From contig CANHAW010000052.1 in assembly GCA_947458675.1 (NCBI GenBank), forward strand, positions 1 to 9,473: a stretch of DNA of 9,473 nt, in the 5' to 3' direction. Below, in pieces: positions 6,698 to 9,473 of this stretch. Under the pieces are notes generated by a model. That model did not search any database. It worked only from the letters and a program-made list of their open reading frames with translations, and was not told the DNA's origin. This DNA is from Beijerinckiaceae bacterium. Lineage in GTDB: Bacteria > Pseudomonadota > Alphaproteobacteria > Rhizobiales > Beijerinckiaceae. Numbering within the stretch: the first letter of the stretch is position 1; each line of letters starts with the position of its first letter. The translations under genes and the position numbers were made by a program.

Positions 6698-7921
6698 TCA
6701 AGCATCGATATGTTTGAACACGAGACTGGCATTGGTTCCGCCAAACCCGAAGGAATTGGACAGAACAGTGCCGAGCGGACGATTGTCGATCCGCTTGCGC
6801 ACGATGTTCATGTCGGCGAAATCCGGATCCAGTTCCTGGATATTGGCGCTTTCGCAGATGAAACTGTTTTCCATCATGATCAGCGAATAGATCGCTTCCT
6901 GCACGCCGGCCGCGCCGAGCGAGTGGCCCGACAGTGACTTGGTGGCGGAAAGCGGCGGGCATTTTTCACCCGAGCCGAAGACTTCGCGGATTGCTTCGAT
7001 TTCCTTGGCATCGCCGACCGGCGTCGATGTCGCATGCGGATTAATGTAGTCGATTGGCGCTTTCACATTTGCAAGCGCCTGGCGCATGCAGCGCATGGCG
7101 CCTTCGCCAGACGGCGCGACCATATCGTAGCCGTCGGATGTCGCACCATATCCTGCGAGCTCCGCATAGATTTTCGCACCACGCGCTTTGGCGCGCTCAT
7201 ATTCTTCGAGCACCAGAACGCCCGCGCCGCCGGCAATCACGAAACCATCTCGGCTCTTGTCGTAAGCACGCGAGGCTGTTGCTGGCGTATCATTATAGCT
7301 CGATGACATTGCGCCCATGGCGTCGAAGAGGACGGAAAGCGTCCAGTCGAGCTCTTCGCAGCCGCCTGCGAACATGACGTCCTGCTTGCCCCATTGAATC
7401 ATTTCCGCAGCATTGCCGATGCAATGGCTGGAGGTCGCGCAAGCGGAAGAGATCGAATAATTGACGCCCTTGATCTTGAACCAGGTCGCCAGTGTAGCCG
7501 AGGCGGTTGATGACATGGCTTTGGGAACGGCGAAGGGGCCGACGCGCTTGGGGCCTTTGGAACGAGTCGTGTCCGCAGATTCGACAAGCGTGCGTGCCGA
7601 AGGTCCGCCCGAACCCATGATGATTCCGGTGCGGTCGTTGGAAATATCGTTTGGCTGAAGGCCGGCATCGGCAATGGCTTGTTCCATCGCGATATGGTTC
7701 CAGCCCGTGCCACCGCCATGGAAACGCATGGCGCGGCGATCGACCACATCTTCTGCCTTGAGCGTCGGCTCGCCATGCACCTGACAGCGGAAGCCAAGAT
7801 CGGCATAGCTTTGTGCACGGACGATGCCGGATTTGGCCTCACGCAGTGAGGTCAGGACTTCCTGCTTGTTATTGCCGATGGCGGACACGATGCCCAGGCC
7901 GGTGACGACCACGCGTCTCAT
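6698..7921 (-). CDS. fabB: beta-ketoacyl-[acyl-carrier-protein] synthase I
   Basis: FabB condenses malonyl-ACP with acyl-ACP and is specifically needed to elongate the cis-3-decenoyl-ACP made by FabA, so it is essential for unsaturated fatty acids in the FabA/FabB pathway. The 407-residue product matches the family length. The thiolase-fold triad is visible: Cys161 in [12 protein letters not shown], His296 in [12 protein letters not shown] and His333 in [14 protein letters not shown], with Lys328; the terminal glycine-rich GFGGTN is at 392-397. Adjacent fabA and the spacing of its catalytic residues favour FabB over FabF. The ATG at 7921 has AGGAG six bases upstream, and the protein begins [10 protein letters not shown] as expected. 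The 72-bp gap after fabA holds no strong hairpin or promoter, so co-transcription is likely. Confidence 0.96.
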   Translation of the reverse strand: MRRVVVTGLGIVSAIGNNKQEVLTSLREAKSGIVRAQSYADLGFRCQVHGEPTLKAEDVVDRRAMRFHGGGTGWNHIAMEQAIADAGLQPNDISNDRTGIIMGSGGPSARTLVESADTTRSKGPKRVGPFAVPKAMSSTASATLATWFKIKGVNYSISSACATSSHCIGNAAEMIQWGKQDVMFAGGCEELDWTLSVLFDAMGAMSSSYNDTPATASRAYDKSRDGFVIAGGAGVLVLEEYERAKARGAKIYAELAGYGATSDGYDMVAPSGEGAMRCMRQALANVKAPIDYINPHATSTPVGDAKEIEAIREVFGSGEKCPPLSATKSLSGHSLGAAGVQEAIYSLIMMENSFICESANIQELDPDFADMNIVRKRIDNRPLGTVLSNSFGFGGTNASLVFKHIDA

Positions 7922-7993
7922 TGCATTCTCCTGCTAGAGCTGGCCAAAGATTATCACGTTAAAGGCGGCCTGCTGGCGGCTTTGCGAAAAAGA

Positions 7994-8512
7994 TCAGGCC
8001 GCGCCTTCCGATTGGAAGAGGCCGACCCGTAGGTCTTTGGCTTCATAAATTCTTTTGCCGTCCGCCTCCAGCCATCCATCGGCAATTCCAAGGACAAGCT
8101 TGCCGCGAAACACGCGCTTCAGATCGATGCCATAGACGACCTTCGAGACAGAAGGCAAAACCTGGTCGACGAATTTCACTTCGCCGACGCCCAGCGCGCG
8201 TCCGCGTCCGGGAGAACCGAGCCAGCCGAGATAAAAGCCGACGAGCTGCCACATGGCATCGAGGCCGAGGCAGCCCGGCATGACGGGATCGCCTTTAAAG
8301 TGGCAGGAAAAAAACCAGAGATCCGGCCTCACATCCAGTTCGGCGCGGATAATGCCTTTGCCGTTGGCCCCGCCTGTTTCAGAGATTTCTGAAATGCGGT
8401 CGAACATGAGCATAGGAGGTAGTGGCAGCTGGGCATTTCCAGGACCGAACATTTCTCCGCGGCCGCAGGCCAGCAGGTCTTCATATTCGAAGCTCGAGCG
8501 CCGATCGCCCAT
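7994..8512 (-). CDS. fabA: 3-hydroxydecanoyl-[acyl-carrier-protein] dehydratase/isomerase
   Basis: FabA dehydrates 3-hydroxydecanoyl-ACP and isomerises trans-2- to cis-3-decenoyl-ACP, the branch point to unsaturated fatty acids. From the ATG at 8512 the product is 172 residues, the same as E. coli FabA, and begins [20 protein letters not shown], like other family members. GG in AAAGGG lies about six bases upstream. A reading from TTG at 8533 adds seven residues, lacks a ribosome site and is not supported. The catalytic pair lies in [20 protein letters not shown]: His71 and Asp85 (14 apart, as His70/Asp84 in E. coli). It is the first gene of the fabA-fabB-fabI cluster and is divergent from irr, an arrangement familiar from other Hyphomicrobiales. 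Confidence 0.97.
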   Translation of the reverse strand: MGDRRSSFEYEDLLACGRGEMFGPGNAQLPLPPMLMFDRISEISETGGANGKGIIRAELDVRPDLWFFSCHFKGDPVMPGCLGLDAMWQLVGFYLGWLGSPGRGRALGVGEVKFVDQVLPSVSKVVYGIDLKRVFRGKLVLGIADGWLEADGKRIYEAKDLRVGLFQSEGAA

Positions 8513-8558
8513 CTTAAACCCTTTATTTGCCAAGCTGGGGCCAGTACCCCGAAGCGGC

Positions 8559-8587
8559 CTTCTAGCACAGGCCTTTGCTGGCCGGAA
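8559..8587 (-). promoter_or_regulatory. candidate promoter for the fabA-fabB-fabI operon
   Basis: Read on the minus strand, TTCCGG (8582-8587) is followed after 17 bp by TAGAAG (8559-8564), with TG one base before the -10 (extended -10 form). Transcription would start near 8552, about 40 nt before the fabA ATG. Both hexamers are weak matches, so this is tentative, but the position is right and no better candidate was seen in the divergent region. Confidence 0.35.
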
Positions 8588-8633
8588 GCGGGGACCGAAG
8601 GTGATGGTGCCGGGCCGGGCCTGAAAGGAGAAG

Positions 8634-8662
8634 TTGCCGGGACCGGGTCTGTTTCTTATAAT
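8634..8662 (+). promoter_or_regulatory. near-consensus sigma-70 promoter for irr
   Basis: TTGCCG (8634-8639) and a perfect TATAAT (8657-8662) are separated by exactly 17 bp. The predicted start near 8669 gives a leader of about 50 nt before the irr ATG at 8719. The proposed fabA promoter lies back to back, with 46 bp between the -35 elements. I saw no clear TTTAGAA-type Irr box or RirA-type site overlapping it. Confidence 0.7.
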
Positions 8663-8718
8663 GTTGGACTGAGATGGTCCTTTGACCCGTCAGCCGGCGA
8701 CCCAAGACAAGTGTGCTC

Positions 8719-9216
8719 ATGCCCCGACCGACCGTAAGCCCGAACGTGCCGCCCATTGCCTTGCCGGTTGCCAGCCGACCGAAAATGTCGGGCGACGCCA
8801 TGTCCGGCTGTCCCGTCCATGAATTGCGCGCCAAGCTGCGGCGCTCGGGATTGCGCCCGACGCGTCAGCGCGTGGCTCTTGGCTGGCTGCTTTTCGCCAA
8901 GGGCGACCGCCATGTCACGGCCGAAAAGCTCTATGAGGAGGCGACAGGCTCGCGCGTCGCAATCTCCCTTGCGACGGTTTACAACACGCTCCATCAATTT
9001 ACCGAAGCTGGGCTTTTGCGCGAAATAGCTGTCGATGGGTCAAAGACTTATTTCGACACCAATGTCTCGCGACACCATCATTTTCTGGTCGAGGATTCCA
9101 ACCAGCTTCTCGACATTCCCGGTGACCGCGTCGAGATCCTGCGTGTCCCGGAAGCCCCTGAAGGCATGGAAATCGCCAGCGTCGATGTCGTGGTCCGGCT
9201 GCGCAAAAAGCGCTGA
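8719..9216 (+). CDS. irr: Irr-type iron response regulator (Fur superfamily) with heme regulatory motif
   Basis: Irr is the main iron/heme-responsive transcription factor of rhizobia and relatives, repressing or activating iron and heme genes when heme is low. From the ATG at 8719 the product is 165 residues. An in-frame GTG at 8713 would add two; no clear Shine-Dalgarno favours either. A Pro-rich N-terminal extension (about 1-28) precedes SGCPVHELR, whose Cys31-Pro32 matches the heme regulatory motif that triggers heme-dependent degradation of Bradyrhizobium Irr. The winged-helix domain follows: LRPTRQRVALG (about 45-55) and SLATVYNTLHQFTEAGLL (83-100). The dimerisation half has KTYFDTNVS and the HHH triplet (119-121), the second heme site in Irr, and ends VDVVVRLRKKR. 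These stretches are closer to Irr than to Fur, Zur or Mur. A strong promoter lies upstream and fabA is divergent. Confidence 0.93.
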   Translation: MPRPTVSPNVPPIALPVASRPKMSGDAMSGCPVHELRAKLRRSGLRPTRQRVALGWLLFAKGDRHVTAEKLYEEATGSRVAISLATVYNTLHQFTEAGLLREIAVDGSKTYFDTNVSRHHHFLVEDSNQLLDIPGDRVEILRVPEAPEGMEIASVDVVVRLRKKR

Positions 9217-9224
9217 GCGCCGCT

Positions 9225-9473
9225 TCAGTCGAGAGGCTCGTCCAGATAGACGCCCCAGAGAAGCGATTTACGGATGAATCCGTTAAATCCTTCCCCGCTT
9301 ATGCGGCACCATTCCGCATCGCATTTTCGGATATTGCCTTGAACGCCTGCCTGAAGACGGGCGGTGATCGGGGTGTTTTCGGCTGGCTTTGCGTGAATAT
9401 TGAACAATTCACCCTTTCGCCAAGGAGCAACAAGGGCTGTCCGCCGGCTTGAGAGCAGCGATTGGAAAACCCA
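9225..9473 (-). CDS. bacterial SH3-domain protein, C-terminal part (5' end beyond window)
   Basis: The minus-strand frame is open from the right edge to a TGA stop, giving 82 residues; the start lies outside. The visible part runs from WVFQSLLSSRRTALV through LFNIHAKPAENTPITARL to KCDAEWCRISGEGFNGFIRK and LWGVYLDEPLD. Repeated SH3-like patterns (a WV/WC strand, a small residue-rich turn, then a hydrophobic strand) match bacterial SH3 (SH3_4-like) proteins common in alphaproteobacteria; these are usually exported and thought to bind cell wall or protein partners. It converges on irr with only 8 bp between the stops and no terminator hairpin in the gap, so the two transcripts must overlap. An internal TTG at 9407 is inside the domain and not a credible start. 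The function of this family is poorly known. Confidence 0.75.
   Translation of the reverse strand, partial: WVFQSLLSSRRTALVAPWRKGELFNIHAKPAENTPITARLQAGVQGNIRKCDAEWCRISGEGFNGFIRKSLLWGVYLDEPLD

Noticed and set aside
8513..8533. TTG start that would extend FabA by seven residues
   Set aside because: There is no Shine-Dalgarno before it, whereas the ATG at 8512 has one and gives the standard 172-residue length and N-terminus.
8676..8687. GGTC-CTTT-GACC mini-hairpin in the irr leader
   Set aside because: A 4-bp stem is expected by chance in GC-rich DNA and resembles no known iron-responsive RNA element.
1..9473. Search for CRISPR repeats, tRNA/rRNA genes, insertion-sequence ends, toxin-antitoxin or defence genes
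   Set aside because: No regularly spaced repeats, cloverleaf-like segments, transposase motifs or target duplications were seen; the window is nearly filled by recognisable core genes.

Overview
This window looks like chromosomal core sequence from an alphaproteobacterium of the order Hyphomicrobiales (Rhizobiales). The evidence is the order truB-rpsO-pnp, a fabA-fabB-fabI cluster divergent from a Fur-family regulator that closely resembles Irr, moderately high GC, and start contexts typical of the group. The Irr-like protein carries a Gly-Cys-Pro heme regulatory motif near its N-terminus, as in Bradyrhizobium Irr. That favours a Bradyrhizobium/Beijerinckiaceae/Methylocystaceae-type organism over Rhizobium or Sinorhizobium. 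Genus cannot be fixed from the sequence alone.

Layout. (1) 1-3230, plus strand, translation and RNA turnover: the 3' end of truB, then rpsO (S15), then pnp (PNPase). Both gaps are rich in potential RNA structure: a leader of about 107 nt before rpsO, and a 236-nt rpsO-pnp spacer with at least five consecutive hairpins. A strong hairpin that works as a terminator in both directions closes the pnp side. (2) 3272-5730, minus strand, cell envelope: a small secreted LTXXQ (Spy/CpxP-like) protein with a His/Gly/Arg-rich tail, and upstream of it a 570-residue polytopic membrane protein that resembles GT-C-type glycosyltransferases but cannot be named. (3) 5873-8512, minus strand: fabA-fabB-fabI, the anaerobic-type unsaturated fatty acid branch plus an enoyl-ACP reductase, apparently one operon. 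(4) 8513-8712, a divergent promoter region with a near-consensus sigma-70 promoter facing irr. (5) irr on the plus strand, followed after 8 bp by the convergent 3' end of a bacterial SH3-domain protein that runs off the right edge.

How the genes work together. TruB, S15 and PNPase form the usual ribosome/RNA-metabolism group, and the folded leaders suggest post-transcriptional autoregulation of rpsO and pnp. FabA makes and isomerises the first unsaturated acyl-ACP, FabB elongates it, and FabI reduces enoyl-ACPs. Irr would couple iron and heme status to gene expression; whether it also affects the adjacent fab promoter is open.

I found no mobile element, CRISPR array, tRNA, rRNA, phage gene or defence system. 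Nothing here is clearly an undescribed multi-gene system. The least explained items are the GT-C-like membrane protein, the LTXXQ protein's charged tail, and the RNA structures around rpsO and pnp.
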